64,000 nt of DNA from Erysipelotrichaceae bacterium 66202529 (GCA_017161075.1 CP046174.1:744001-808000); one strand, 5' to 3'. Counted from the first letter of the stretch, positions 8,208-17,754 are shown. The notes: generated by a model from the letters alone, not told the origin. Numbers and translations: made by a program.

Positions 8208-10415
8208 ATGCGTAAAATATCAGTATCTCAGGATACTTCTTTTGCGGACAGCGGCCGGGATCATTTAACCGGACTGTGGAACAAGGAAGAAGGAGAACGG
8301 CTTCTTGCGGCCTGTATTTGTGAAAACAGGAAGAAGGAAACGGCATTTCTTACAGCACTTTTGGATATCAATGATCTAAGCATTATAAACAAAGCCTGCG
8401 GTCATCAGGAAGGTGATCGGGTATTACAAAAAACTGCGAAAAAAATCTGTGCGTATCTCAATGCGGAGGATTTCGCAATCCGTCTTGGAGGGGATGAATT
8501 TCTAATCGTTTATCAGTCGCTGTCCAAGAAGGAGGCAAGCCAGCAGCTGTTTCAGATTTTGCGCGAGCTGGAGCAGGAAAGTAAGGCATTTTCGTATACA
8601 ATCGGCTTCTGCTTTGGTCTGATTCAGATTGATCCGGATACAGAGCTTTCTTTGAAAAAAATCATCATGCAGGCAGACGATGAAATGTATCTGTCCAAAC
8701 GCCGTTATCATATGGAGAAATCAAGAGCTGCCTTTTTCAGCCGACCATATCATGAAAGTCAGGAAGTACGGCAGTTTACCTATGACAAAGAGCTGCTTCT
8801 GAGTGCGCTGATGCAGAGTACGGATGATTATATTTATGTGTGTAATATGAAAGAGGATCCCTCCTGCTTCCGGTATTCACCCGCAATGGTGGAGGAATTT
8901 GATTTGCCTTCTGAAATCATACACGATGCCGCTAATGTATGGGGCGCAAGAATTCACGAGGCAGATCAGACTGTGTTTCTGGAAGGAAACCAGGAGATTG
9001 CCGATGGCCGTGTAGACAGGCATAATGTTGAATATCGCGCTAAAAACCGCAACGGAGAATGGGTCTGGCTGCGGTGCAGGGGATATGTGGAGCGTGATGA
9101 GGATGGCAAGCCTGCATTGTTTGCCGGAATTATTACGAATCTCGGACGTAAAAATAAAATAGATTATCTGACCGGACAGTTTAATAAGTATGAGCTGGAG
9201 GACACGCTGCAAATGATGATCGCAAAGCAGGAGCAATTCTTTATGATCATGCTCGATCTGGATGAATTTTCCAGTATCAATAAGCTGTATAATCATCAAT
9301 TTGGAGATGAGGTACTGGCGAAAACAGCACAGCTTATCCAGTCTGTCCTGCCAGAGAATGCCCGTTTATACCGAAACGACGGGGATGAATTTATCGTATT
9401 GATAAGAAATAGTACGGATAAAGAAGAAATCATGACGTTTTATCAGCATTTACAGCAGGAGCTGTCCCATCAGCGCGTATTGGATGGGAAAAAATATCAT
9501 TGCAGTGTTTCTGCCGGCTGTGCAGCCTTTCCACGGGATGCCAACGATATGATGACATTAACGAAAAATGTTGGCTATGCACTGGAAATCAGTAAGCGCA
9601 ATGGAAAAAACAGACTGACTCTGTATGAAAAGGAAATGTCGGAAACAGAATTGCAGGAGCTGGATATGATTGAACAGCTGCGCTACAGTATCGAGCATGA
9701 TTTTGAAGGCTTTCAGCTGCACTATCAGCCGCAGGTGGAGGCGAATAGCGGAAGAATCATCGGGGCAGAGGCGCTTGCCAGATGGAGCAGCAGTATGTAT
9801 GGCAATGTTCCTCCGATGACCTTCATCCCCCTGCTTGAAAAAAGCGGAATGATCGTTCCTGCGGGGAAATGGATTTTTGAAACCGCGGTTCAGCAATGTG
9901 CGCTGTGGCTGAAGAAGCATCCGGATTTCTGTGTCAGTGTGAATTTATCTTATCTGCAGCTGTGTGATGAAGGCTTTCCATCGTTTATGAAGCATGTGCT
10001 GCACCGCTATCAAGTACCAAGCGGCAATATTGTTGTGGAAATGACAGAGAGCTATATGGTGAAAAGCGGAGAGGAGCTGCGTTTGATATTTCATGAAATC
10101 AGAGAAATTGGTATCCGCATCGCTATGGATGATTTCGGTACCGGATATTCCTCTTTGGGCGTATTGAAAAATTCACCTGCCGATATTGTGAAAATAGATC
10201 GTATTTTTATGAAGGATATTTTAACAAGTGAATTTGATGCGACCTTTATTCGCTTTGTTGTCCGCCTGTGCCATGATGTAAATATCCGCGTCCTGCTGGA
10301 GGGTGTGGAAACACAGGAAGAATATGATAAGGTGAAAACCATGGGGCTGGATTATATTCAGGGATATTTTTTCGGAAGACCGATGACGCTGGAGGCATTT
10401 GAAAGCAGTCTGTGA
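8208..10415 (+). CDS. GGDEF-PAS-GGDEF-EAL cyclic-di-GMP enzyme
   Basis: A 735-residue cytoplasmic protein for cyclic-di-GMP turnover. Order: GGDEF domain 1 (~15-170, intact RLGGDEF, motif at ~94-98), PAS-like sensor (~190-305, ending WVWLRCRGYV), GGDEF domain 2 (~310-470, reads RNDGDEF with the first Gly replaced by Asp at ~391), and EAL domain (~485-735). The EAL active-site set is complete: E521-A-L, VSVNLS, VVEMTES, MDDFGTGYSS, IVKIDR, EGVET and QGYFFGRP, so phosphodiesterase activity is expected. No RxxD inhibitory site is evident before either GGDEF. Start ATG 8208 follows AAAGGTGGTGA. No membrane segment is seen. It is monocistronic with its own terminator. Confidence 0.92.
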   Translation: MRKISVSQDTSFADSGRDHLTGLWNKEEGERLLAACICENRKKETAFLTALLDINDLSIINKACGHQEGDRVLQKTAKKICAYLNAEDFAIRLGGDEFLIVYQSLSKKEASQQLFQILRELEQESKAFSYTIGFCFGLIQIDPDTELSLKKIIMQADDEMYLSKRRYHMEKSRAAFFSRPYHESQEVRQFTYDKELLLSALMQSTDDYIYVCNMKEDPSCFRYSPAMVEEFDLPSEIIHDAANVWGARIHEADQTVFLEGNQEIADGRVDRHNVEYRAKNRNGEWVWLRCRGYVERDEDGKPALFAGIITNLGRKNKIDYLTGQFNKYELEDTLQMMIAKQEQFFMIMLDLDEFSSINKLYNHQFGDEVLAKTAQLIQSVLPENARLYRNDGDEFIVLIRNSTDKEEIMTFYQHLQQELSHQRVLDGKKYHCSVSAGCAAFPRDANDMMTLTKNVGYALEISKRNGKNRLTLYEKEMSETELQELDMIEQLRYSIEHDFEGFQLHYQPQVEANSGRIIGAEALARWSSSMYGNVPPMTFIPLLEKSGMIVPAGKWIFETAVQQCALWLKKHPDFCVSVNLSYLQLCDEGFPSFMKHVLHRYQVPSGNIVVEMTESYMVKSGEELRLIFHEIREIGIRIAMDDFGTGYSSLGVLKNSPADIVKIDRIFMKDILTSEFDATFIRFVVRLCHDVNIRVLLEGVETQEEYDKVKTMGLDYIQGYFFGRPMTLEAFESSL

Positions 10416-10476
10416 TATAAGCCTTCTGCCTGCCTATTTATAGCGTGTTTAGCTTGTGTGTCTATGTAAGGATAAG

Positions 10477-10530
10477 AAAACAGGAGACCCTGTAATCTGT
10501 GGTAACAGAAGTTAGGTCTCCTGTTTTATG
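10477..10530 (+). terminator. terminator after the GGDEF/EAL gene
   Basis: A perfect 13-bp inverted repeat, AAAACAGGAGACC (10477-10489) and GGTCTCCTGTTTT (10515-10527), with a 25-nt loop. A second inverted repeat (GTAAGGAATC/GATTCCTTAC near 10598-10626) follows without a clear T run. Confidence 0.65.
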
Positions 10531-10638
10531 TTCCTGTAGGGATTCGCAATCTGCAAGGAATACTGTCATTACCTCCCGTAATCCCTTTTTGTGCTTTTGT
10601 AAGGAATCTTTGGACGATTCCTTACACGTATTTGCACA

Positions 10639-11406
10639 TTAGAGCCAATGGGTGGGATGCAGCAAATGCTTGGGAAGTCTGGTCTGTGCATCACCAATCG
10701 CGCTATTGATCTGCATCTGTGTCAGAAAAAAGCAGCCGCGAAGATTACTTGCGGATAGATTGCAATCGCGAAGATCGCTGCCAAGGAAGCAGGCGCCCTG
10801 CAGGTCACAGCAGGAAAAATCCGCAGCGATAAGTGCTTTCATAGTGAAATCGGCATTTCTGAGCTTTCGCTTGGACAGCCGCTTGCCGATCAAATGGTCA
10901 CTGTGGAAGTATTGACGAAGCTTTTTCTGTGCGATAGTCTGTTTTAACAGCTCGCTTGTCTGCTTATGCAGCTTCTCTGAATCACAGGTGAGCAGTTCCT
11001 GCCAGGGCTGAGCGCATACAGCCTGTATGGTTTGCAGGTGTTCATGAAGCTGTTTATGAAAGGAGATTGTTTCCTCCATCTGCACCGCCTCACACAAATA
11101 CCATAGCATCTGGTGTAATGGAAAAAGCTTCAAATAAACAGCAAATAGATCTGCATCATGGGATACCCCTTTTTTAACTGCCGCCTGTCCTGCCCCGATA
11201 CAATCATAGCCAAGACAGCCCTTCATGCCCTTCTGCTTCAGCGTGGCATGTATGCGGCAGCGATAGTCCTCACATAAATTGCGGCAGGCTACTCCGGCAG
11301 GCTTATCCTGTGGAAAGCCATCCAGCCTGGAAAAATAAAGCGCTCTGCAGCACAAGCCAACGCAGCTTGCACAATCAGCATACAAGGACAGCTGTTCTGG
11401 GGTCAT
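10639..11406 (-). CDS. pentapeptide-repeat protein with N-terminal cysteine cluster
   Basis: 255 residues. The N-terminal third is rich in cysteines (C12, C15, C19, C20, C41, C45, C50, C64, C69) and carries a conserved-looking DKPAGVACRNL-EDYRCRIHA segment, suggesting a zinc or Fe-S site. Residues ~175-235 hold pentapeptide repeats of A(D/N)Lxx type (LRNADFTMKALIAADFSCCDLQ), which fold as a right-handed β-helix. Its ATG overlaps the stop of the membrane-protein gene (ATGA), so it is the last gene of the PadR operon. Pentapeptide proteins include gyrase protectors, but this Cys-plus-repeat family has no function I can name. Confidence 0.8.
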   Translation of the reverse strand: MTPEQLSLYADCASCVGLCCRALYFSRLDGFPQDKPAGVACRNLCEDYRCRIHATLKQKGMKGCLGYDCIGAGQAAVKKGVSHDADLFAVYLKLFPLHQMLWYLCEAVQMEETISFHKQLHEHLQTIQAVCAQPWQELLTCDSEKLHKQTSELLKQTIAQKKLRQYFHSDHLIGKRLSKRKLRNADFTMKALIAADFSCCDLQGACFLGSDLRDCNLSASNLRGCFFLTQMQINSAIGDAQTRLPKHLLHPTHWL

Positions 11407-12083
11407 CGTTTTGCTCCTGTATGCGGTGCACGCTCTAAAAATAGATGCAGAAGATAGCAGCAGATACTTGTGGTGATAAGAAGCCAGATTGGAAACTGAA
11501 GCAGTATGATATTCTGAAACAGCATCATGCAGACAACACTGGCAGCAAGGACAAACAGCCAGAGTAAAATTGCGTACTTCTGCACTGTCCTCTCATTTTT
11601 TTCAAAGCTGCTGCGGCAAATCCACAGCACAATACCAATAGCACATATCGCCAGAAGGAAATCCAGCAGCAGTGTAGATAAGGAAAGGGAATATGTGGCT
11701 TTGATATTAAGTTTTAAAAGCGCCTGTATCCCATCGCGGGATATGAACAGATTGATAACACCCAGCACAGCAAACAAAAGACAGGCGATATTCAAACGCT
11801 CCTGCAGCTTTTCGCGTCTGGAACGTGGGGGCAGTTCTGCAATGATGGTATCGCAGAATGCCTTATAGTCCTTTGGGAATACCTCTGTCAATGGCAGCTG
11901 CTTCTGCTGTGCATCCAGCAGCATCACAGTTAAATCATAGCGTACAGACTCCTGCTGCAGTTCACTGATGTTTGCTCCACGCAGATAACAGACGATATCC
12001 GTCATCAGCGACTGGTAGTCCTTGCACAGTGCCTCATCCAGCCGGTTATTTTCCTTACGCAGCTCATGCAGATTACGATTCAT
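11403..12083 (-). CDS. PadR-operon integral membrane protein
   Basis: A 226-residue protein with a soluble N-terminal ~100 residues and about four transmembrane helices (LNIACLLFAVLGVINLF; LLLDFLLAICAIGIVLWIC; ILLWLFVLAASVVCMML; FPIWLLITTSICCYLL). It resembles the DUF1700/DUF1129-like membrane proteins encoded next to PadR regulators. I prefer the ATG at 12083: AGGAGG lies 8 nt upstream, whereas the ATG at 12089 is only 2 nt from it. It overlaps padR by 11 nt and the pentapeptide gene by 4 nt. An envelope-stress or signalling role is inference from context. Confidence 0.78.
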   Translation of the reverse strand: MNRNLHELRKENNRLDEALCKDYQSLMTDIVCYLRGANISELQQESVRYDLTVMLLDAQQKQLPLTEVFPKDYKAFCDTIIAELPPRSRREKLQERLNIACLLFAVLGVINLFISRDGIQALLKLNIKATYSLSLSTLLLDFLLAICAIGIVLWICRSSFEKNERTVQKYAILLWLFVLAASVVCMMLFQNIILLQFPIWLLITTSICCYLLHLFLERAPHTGAKR

Positions 12084-12405
12084 ATACATATCCTCCTGTC
12101 AATGCAGCAACACTCTGCTGCAATTCCCTCCAATGCTTCAAAAATGCCTGTATCTCCCTGCGTCCGGCTTCGGTTATGGAATAGTATTTCCGATTTGGAC
12201 CGAAGGATGATTTTCGCAGTTCACTGCAAATACATCCATTCTTTTCCAGCCGCAGCAGCAGTGGATATATGGTACCCTCTGAAATATCAGAAAAGCCATA
12301 CGCCTGCAGCTTTTGAGAGATATCATACCCATAGGTATCCTCCTGTGCAATCACAATCAATATGCAGTTATCCAGGATTCCCTTCATCATTTGACTGGGA
12401 AGCAT
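12073..12405 (-). CDS. PadR family transcriptional regulator
   Basis: A 110-residue winged-helix repressor. The family pattern is clear: GILDNCILIVIAQEDTYGYDIS, then ISEGTIYPLLLRLEKNG (recognition helix and wing), then RKYYSITEAGRREIQ. It starts at ATG 12405, preceded by GAGGTGAT. It is the first gene of a three-gene overlapping operon with the membrane and pentapeptide proteins. A promoter with an overlapping inverted repeat directly upstream suggests autoregulation. Confidence 0.92.
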   Translation of the reverse strand: MLPSQMMKGILDNCILIVIAQEDTYGYDISQKLQAYGFSDISEGTIYPLLLRLEKNGCICSELRKSSFGPNRKYYSITEAGRREIQAFLKHWRELQQSVAALTGGYVYES

Positions 12406-12417
12406 AGCATCACCTCT

Positions 12418-12475
12418 CACTATCTTGTTATACAAGTTACAGCTATATTGTAAAACAAGATAGTGAATTCGTCAA
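12418..12475 (-). promoter_or_regulatory. padR promoter with overlapping inverted-repeat operator
   Basis: On the minus strand, TTGACG (12470-12475), a 17-nt spacer and TACAAT (12447-12452) make a near-consensus promoter. A perfect 12-bp inverted repeat, CACTATCTTGTT (12418-12429) and AACAAGATAGTG (12454-12465), has one arm between -35 and -10 and the other downstream of the start. PadR binding there is inference. Confidence 0.75.
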
Positions 12476-13125
12476 TAGAAAACGGCAAGCTTCGCTAAAA
12501 CACGAGAGTTTCCTTAATTTTGATACGTTATGAAAAGCTGTACAATGCTTTGTATGATAGCAGACAACGAATAGCAATTTTATACCGTATAGACGATTAC
12601 CATGTGCCAGCTGGTTTATATATATAATTGGGACAAAAGGATATGCAACGTATAATGCTTTGCATCCTGTTCGGTACGATTCAGTATCCACGTTTAGGAA
12701 ACGGATTCTGTTTTCTTACTTCATATGCAAGTGGACTCATAATCACTTCCTGTTTGGTACTCTTCAATATCCATATTCTGCAAATGGGTAAGAGCGTGGA
12801 GTATAGAACCTACTGTCTGGTATGTGAACAGGAAATATCCCTATAAATACAGCAAAAGGAGGCTGGCTGCTTTACCGTGGTTCTGATAGAAAATGAATTA
12901 GACTCTATGCTCTATTTCTACAGAATAAACATAGCCCAATAAAAGGCATACAGCCAAATAGCAGCGTACAGATCAAAGCTTGGAAATATCGATCAGCGAA
13001 GGATACTACCGTTTCGCTGGTAAACGCAAATCAAAGAAAAAAGAAAAGCTTTGATTTACTGAAAATGGCTGTTTTCTCATAAATATTTCTAGTATAATAT
13101 AGAAAAGAAGAAAGAAGGAACCGGT
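12476..13125. other. intergenic region between divergent operons
   Basis: About 650 bases with only weak short frames. A TATAAT at 13093-13098, 28 nt before the ABC ATPase start, is the probable -10 element of that operon; its -35 is poor, which hints at activation. Nothing else was recognised. Confidence 0.45.
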
Positions 13126-13830
13126 ATGAGCGCTTATATTGAATTTCAGAACGTGAAAAAAATATACAAAATGGGGGAAGTGGAAATACAGGCTCTCGCC
13201 GGTGTGGATTTCACGATAGATAAAGGGGAATTTGTTGTGATTGCCGGAGCCAGCGGTGCAGGAAAGAGTACTATTTTAAATATACTGGGCGGGATGGATT
13301 CCTCAACCAGCGGAAATATCTTTGTGGATGGAACCGAAATAAGCAAATTCAATGCAAAGCAGCTCACAACCTATCGGCGCTATGATATCGGCTTTGTATT
13401 TCAGTTTTATAATCTCGTACAAAATCTGACTGTTAAGGAAAACGTCGAACTGGCAACTCAGATTTGTAAGCACCCGCTGGATATCGATGAAACTATTGAA
13501 GCAGTTGGCTTGAAGGAGCGCGCCTCCAATTTTCCGGCACAGCTTTCCGGAGGGGAACAGCAGCGTGTGGCGATTGCGCGTGCACTTGCTAAAAATCCCA
13601 AGCTGCTGCTGTGTGATGAGCCAACGGGTGCGCTTGACTACAATACCGGCAAACAGATTTTGAAGCTTTTACAGGATACCTGCCGCCAGCGTGGCGTCAG
13701 TGTGGTTGTAATCACACACAATCTGGCGCTTACTGCGATGGGGGATAAGGTTATTAAGGTGCGCAATGGAAAAATTGACAGCATCACCATCAATGAACAT
13801 CCTTTGCCTGTGGAAAGGATTGAATACTGA
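13126..13830 (+). CDS. ABC transporter ATP-binding protein (MacB/LolD type)
   Basis: 234 residues with every nucleotide-binding motif: Walker [10 protein letters not shown] (~39-47), Q-loop FVFQFYNL, signature [15 protein letters not shown], Walker [13 protein letters not shown] and switch VVITHN. This is the ATPase class that pairs with FtsX-type permeases, and such a permease begins 1 nt after its stop. GAAGGA precedes the ATG. It should energise a mechanotransmission-type pump or lipoprotein/peptide handling machine in the membrane. Substrate unknown. Confidence 0.93.
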   Translation: MSAYIEFQNVKKIYKMGEVEIQALAGVDFTIDKGEFVVIAGASGAGKSTILNILGGMDSSTSGNIFVDGTEISKFNAKQLTTYRRYDIGFVFQFYNLVQNLTVKENVELATQICKHPLDIDETIEAVGLKERASNFPAQLSGGEQQRVAIARALAKNPKLLLCDEPTGALDYNTGKQILKLLQDTCRQRGVSVVVITHNLALTAMGDKVIKVRNGKIDSITINEHPLPVERIEY

Positions 13831-13831
13831 C

Positions 13832-16800
13832 ATGAAAAAGAAAGCTCTTCTGAAAGATACTCTGCGCGAAATTCGCAAATCCTTCGGACGCTTCTTTTCC
13901 ATCTTTGCCATCGTCGGCATCGGTGTTGCTTTCTTTGCCGGGGTACGTGATAGTGTGCCGGTAATGAAAAATACTGCGGATACCTATTTCGATGACTATA
14001 ATTTCATGGATTTGAAGATTATGTCCACCATCGGTATGACAAAGGAGGATGTATCCGCAATAAAGGCTGTGGATGGTGTAGCGGGTGTCTATGGCAGCTA
14101 CAGCATGGATGTGCTGAATACGCATAATAACCAGCAGCGTGTATACAAGCTGTTATCCTATCCCATGCACGCAAAAGCATCTGATAAGAATTATATCAAT
14201 CAAATGCGTCTGATCAAGGGGCGGCTTCCGCAGCATGAGGATGAATGTGTAATTGAGTATACGAATATCAAGGGGACAGATTCCAGAATCGGTGAAACCA
14301 TCAGCTTTACGAGCGGAACGGATGAAAAGCTCAGTAAAAGCCTGAAACGCACCACCTATAAAATCGTCGGTGAAGTAACTATGCCGTATTATCTTTCCTA
14401 TGAGAAGGGAAGCTCCTCCATTGGCAGCGGCAGTATTGATAATTATGCGGTTATTCCGGATACAAATTTTAAATCCTCATATTTTACAGAGGTTTATGTC
14501 ACAATCGATAATGCCAAAAAAACGAATTCCTATGCGGATGCATATTTTGATATCATTGACCCCAAAAAGACAGCCATCACATCCTTAGGGGAGGAACGGG
14601 CACAGGCACGCTTTGATGATATTAGGAAGGAAGCACTCGCCAAGGTGGAGGCAGGTCGTAAGGAATATGAAAAGAATAAGACGAAATATGAAACAGAAAT
14701 AAAAAATGCCAAACAAAAGCTGGAAAATGCAAGAGATGAGCTGTTGGTTGGACAGGCAACATTAAACGCTGAAAAAAGCAGTGCACAGCGAACGATACAG
14801 GAAAAGGAAGCAGAGCTGCAGCAAAGTGAGCAGACCCTGGTGCAGTTGAAAGCACAATACAACAGCGCAAAAAGCTATCTGGACACGCAGCAGAAAAAGC
14901 TGGAGGAAAATCTGCCGCAGCTGCAAAAGCAGATTGCTCAGGCAAAGGAACAGCTTTCTTCTCTGGATGCGGAAATTGCCAAGGTGGATGCACAGCTGCA
15001 GGAGCCGGGTCTTACAGAACTGGAGAAACAGCTGCTCCAGGAAAAGAAAACGACGTTGGAGGCATCCCGTCAGGTGGCAGAGCCTACCCTGCATATGCTG
15101 GAAACACAGATTTCAACCATGCAGGAAATGGTGAATATGGGACAAACACAGCTGACTGCATTGGAAGCACAAATCAATACAGCCCAGCAGCAGATTGAAA
15201 CAGGGAAGCAGCAGCTTGCATCTGCCAGAGTTACAGCGGAAAAAGAAAGTGAAGCAGCTCAGAGTAAGATTACCAGCGGACAAAAGGAGATTGCTGTTGG
15301 GAAGCTGGAGCTGGAAAAGCAGGAAAAGGATGGCGCGGCCAAGCTGCAGGAGGCAAAGGAAAAGCTGGATCGTGCAGAAGAAGATATCAAGAGTATGGAA
15401 ACACCAAAATGGTATGTGCTGGATCGCCACTCGCATTATTCCTATATGGATTATGGAAGTGCCGCAGACCGTATGGGCGCGATTGCGAAGGTGTTCCCGT
15501 TGTTTTTCTTCTTGGTTGCGGCGCTGGTATGTCTGACTACCATGACGCGGATGGTGGATGAGGAGCGTCAGGAAATCGGTACGCTGAAGGCACTTGGCTA
15601 TTCCAAGCCAGATATTGCGATGAAGTTTGTGGCCTATGCGGCTATTGCCAGTATCATTGGCGGAGGCTTTGGTGCTGTCATCGGTATGATTGTATTTCCA
15701 ACGGTGATATTCAATGCATGGGGGATTATGTATACGCTGCCAAGTGTTCAGCTGCAGCCGGATATAGGGCTTGCATCTCTTGCGATTGGTCTGGCTTCTC
15801 TGATTACCGTGGCGGCAGCTATTGCGGCATGCTATAAGGAGCTCGTGGAAACACCGGCCCTGCTGATGCGTCCGAAGGCTCCGAAAAACGGAAAGAAAAT
15901 TTTACTGGAGCGAATACCATTTATATGGAAACGATTTAACTTCATACACAAGGTAACAGCTCGGAATATCTTCCGTTATAAAAAGCGCTTCTTTATGACG
16001 GTAATTGGAATCAGCGGCTGCAGTGCTTTGCTTGTTGCCGGGTTCGGTATCCAGGATTCTATTGGTGAAATCGCCACGAAGCAGTATGGCGATATCTTTA
16101 AATTCGATGTGACCATGTCATATAAAAGTGAGGATACACTGAGTCAGAAGGAGGATGACCTCAAGGAGCTGCAAAAGGATTCCCGTGTGAAATCAGCTAC
16201 ATCCATGGCTGTATATCACGGCTTCTATGCGGATGAGGGCGAGGATAAGGGAATTGATTTGTATGTGCCGCAGGATATCGAAGCATTCAGCACCTATGTA
16301 TCCCTGCGTGAACGAGGCGCCGGTGATACGATTACCTTAAACAATGATGGTGCGATTATCACAGAGAAAATCGCAAAGGATAAAAATCTGAAGGTGGGCG
16401 ATACGTTCGCTGTGGATAATGGTGACGGCGTGAAAAAGAATGTGAAGATTGCTGCTATCACAGAAAATTATGTAGGACATATTTTGTATATGACACCGTC
16501 TTATTATAAGAGTGTATATCACAAAACCCCGCAAAGTACCGGTATGTTTGCAATCTTAAAGGATAGTACGGAAAAGAGTGAACAGGCACTTGGCAATGCC
16601 TTTATGAAAAAGGATACCATTGATTCTGTATCCTTCTATTCGGGAATTGCAGCATCATTCCAGGATACGATATCATCGCTTTCCTTTATCGTTGTGGTTT
16701 TGATTATCTCGGCGGGCTTGCTTGCATTTGTTGTTCTTTATAATCTGACAAACGTGAATATCTCTGAGCGGCTTCGGGAAATTGCGACCATCAAGGTACT

Positions 16801-17080
16801 GGGCTTTTATGACAAAGAGGTGAGCGCTTATGTATATAGGGAAAACATATTTCTCACACTGATAGGGGCACTTGCCGGACTGCTGCTGGGAATTGGTTTG
16901 CATTCCCTGATTATGTCGCTGGCAGAACTGGATACGGTGATGTTTGGACGGAATATTGAAAAGCTGTCCTTCCTGTATTCTGTAGCGATTACAATGGTAT
17001 TTGCCATTATTGTGAATCTTGTGATGTATCGCAAGCTGAAAAAAATACCGATGGTGGAATCTTTGAAATCGGTAGAATAG
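13832..17080 (+). CDS. FtsX-like ABC permease with large extracytoplasmic coiled coil
   Basis: A 1082-residue permease. An N-terminal transmembrane helix (~17-38) leads to an outer domain holding a long Gln/Glu/Lys-rich coiled coil (~265-535), then three helices (~550-690), a second FtsX unit with outer domain (from ~720) and three C-terminal helices (ending IPMVESLKSVE). This is the DUF214-type duplication of two FtsX cores. The coiled coil suggests a long periplasm-like stalk reaching into the wall, a layout known from predicted peptide or lipoprotein exporters. ATG 13832 follows GGAAAGGAT; an in-frame ATG at 13766 lies inside the ATPase gene. Cargo is unknown. Confidence 0.9.
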   Translation: MKKKALLKDTLREIRKSFGRFFSIFAIVGIGVAFFAGVRDSVPVMKNTADTYFDDYNFMDLKIMSTIGMTKEDVSAIKAVDGVAGVYGSYSMDVLNTHNNQQRVYKLLSYPMHAKASDKNYINQMRLIKGRLPQHEDECVIEYTNIKGTDSRIGETISFTSGTDEKLSKSLKRTTYKIVGEVTMPYYLSYEKGSSSIGSGSIDNYAVIPDTNFKSSYFTEVYVTIDNAKKTNSYADAYFDIIDPKKTAITSLGEERAQARFDDIRKEALAKVEAGRKEYEKNKTKYETEIKNAKQKLENARDELLVGQATLNAEKSSAQRTIQEKEAELQQSEQTLVQLKAQYNSAKSYLDTQQKKLEENLPQLQKQIAQAKEQLSSLDAEIAKVDAQLQEPGLTELEKQLLQEKKTTLEASRQVAEPTLHMLETQISTMQEMVNMGQTQLTALEAQINTAQQQIETGKQQLASARVTAEKESEAAQSKITSGQKEIAVGKLELEKQEKDGAAKLQEAKEKLDRAEEDIKSMETPKWYVLDRHSHYSYMDYGSAADRMGAIAKVFPLFFFLVAALVCLTTMTRMVDEERQEIGTLKALGYSKPDIAMKFVAYAAIASIIGGGFGAVIGMIVFPTVIFNAWGIMYTLPSVQLQPDIGLASLAIGLASLITVAAAIAACYKELVETPALLMRPKAPKNGKKILLERIPFIWKRFNFIHKVTARNIFRYKKRFFMTVIGISGCSALLVAGFGIQDSIGEIATKQYGDIFKFDVTMSYKSEDTLSQKEDDLKELQKDSRVKSATSMAVYHGFYADEGEDKGIDLYVPQDIEAFSTYVSLRERGAGDTITLNNDGAIITEKIAKDKNLKVGDTFAVDNGDGVKKNVKIAAITENYVGHILYMTPSYYKSVYHKTPQSTGMFAILKDSTEKSEQALGNAFMKKDTIDSVSFYSGIAASFQDTISSLSFIVVVLIISAGLLAFVVLYNLTNVNISERLREIATIKVLGFYDKEVSAYVYRENIFLTLIGALAGLLLGIGLHSLIMSLAELDTVMFGRNIEKLSFLYSVAITMVFAIIVNLVMYRKLKKIPMVESLKSVE

Positions 17081-17118
17081 GACATATCATAAATTTAAAA
17101 AACATGGGACAAGGGTAT

Positions 17119-17164
17119 GAAATGAATCCAAAACTTGGATAACCAAGCAAAAGAGGTTCACTTC
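17119..17164. repeat. palindromic repeat, copy A
   Basis: GAAATGAATCC (17119-17129) pairs with GGTTCACTTC (17155-17164), enclosing an inner hairpin CTTGG-ATAA-CCAAG. Related copies lie at 29504-29550 and, inverted, 61264-61310. This copy is nested in a second inverted repeat (AAAACATGGGAC at 17099-17110, GTTCCATGTTTT at 17172-17183) and may end transcription of the ABC operon. Confidence 0.7.
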
Positions 17165-17183
17165 CGTTACTGTTCCATGTTTT

Positions 17184-17754
17184 GTTATGGAACTATGGTG
17201 ATAAAGGCGTGCTTTGCATCTATTACCGCATAAATAAACCTGTAAGGCGCTTGCATATAGAAAAGAATGCCTACGTGTAAAATTGCTTTATCTGAAAAAG
17301 GAAGGCTTCAGAGATGTATGGTTTTATCTCGACATTCGGGTATATGTGAATTGTGAATTTATATACAAGGTTTATCAATCCTTTTGTATTTCATATCTCG
17401 TCGCGTGCCTGAAAGTGAGAAAGAAACACATTCGATTCCTTCCTCTTTTACATTTTTTATGTCTTATATGCTATACCTGTATTCTGAAGTGATAAGCGTC
17501 TGTATAAAGTAACCTCTTTTCTATGCATGCAGTCGATATTTCCTCTGATGATATGCTTCAGTAGATATCTCAATGTGAATAGCCTTTATTTCTGTATCAG
17601 CAACGATTACAGAGCTTGCCATTGCCGGCTTCTTTTTCATACGTGTAAAACAGAATGACACTGTTTTTATTTTATCTCATGCTTCTAAAGTCATGGATAT
17701 TTTACCTCTCTTATAGTAAAATAAAAGGACGAATGTTTTTGGAGGTGGGCTGAC
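17184..17754. other. intergenic region before jetA
   Basis: About 570 bases. A 69-codon frame at 17283-17492 lacks a ribosome binding site and recognisable features. TATAGT at 17712-17717 may be the -10 element of jetA, though the matching -35 is weak. Confidence 0.4.

Noticed and set aside
10597..10627. Inverted repeat GTAAGGAATC/GATTCCTTAC as terminator of the pentapeptide gene
   Set aside because: No T run follows on either strand; left as an unassigned hairpin.
17283..17492. 69-codon frame before jetA
   Set aside because: Hydrophobic and AT-driven, no ribosome binding site, no recognised family.
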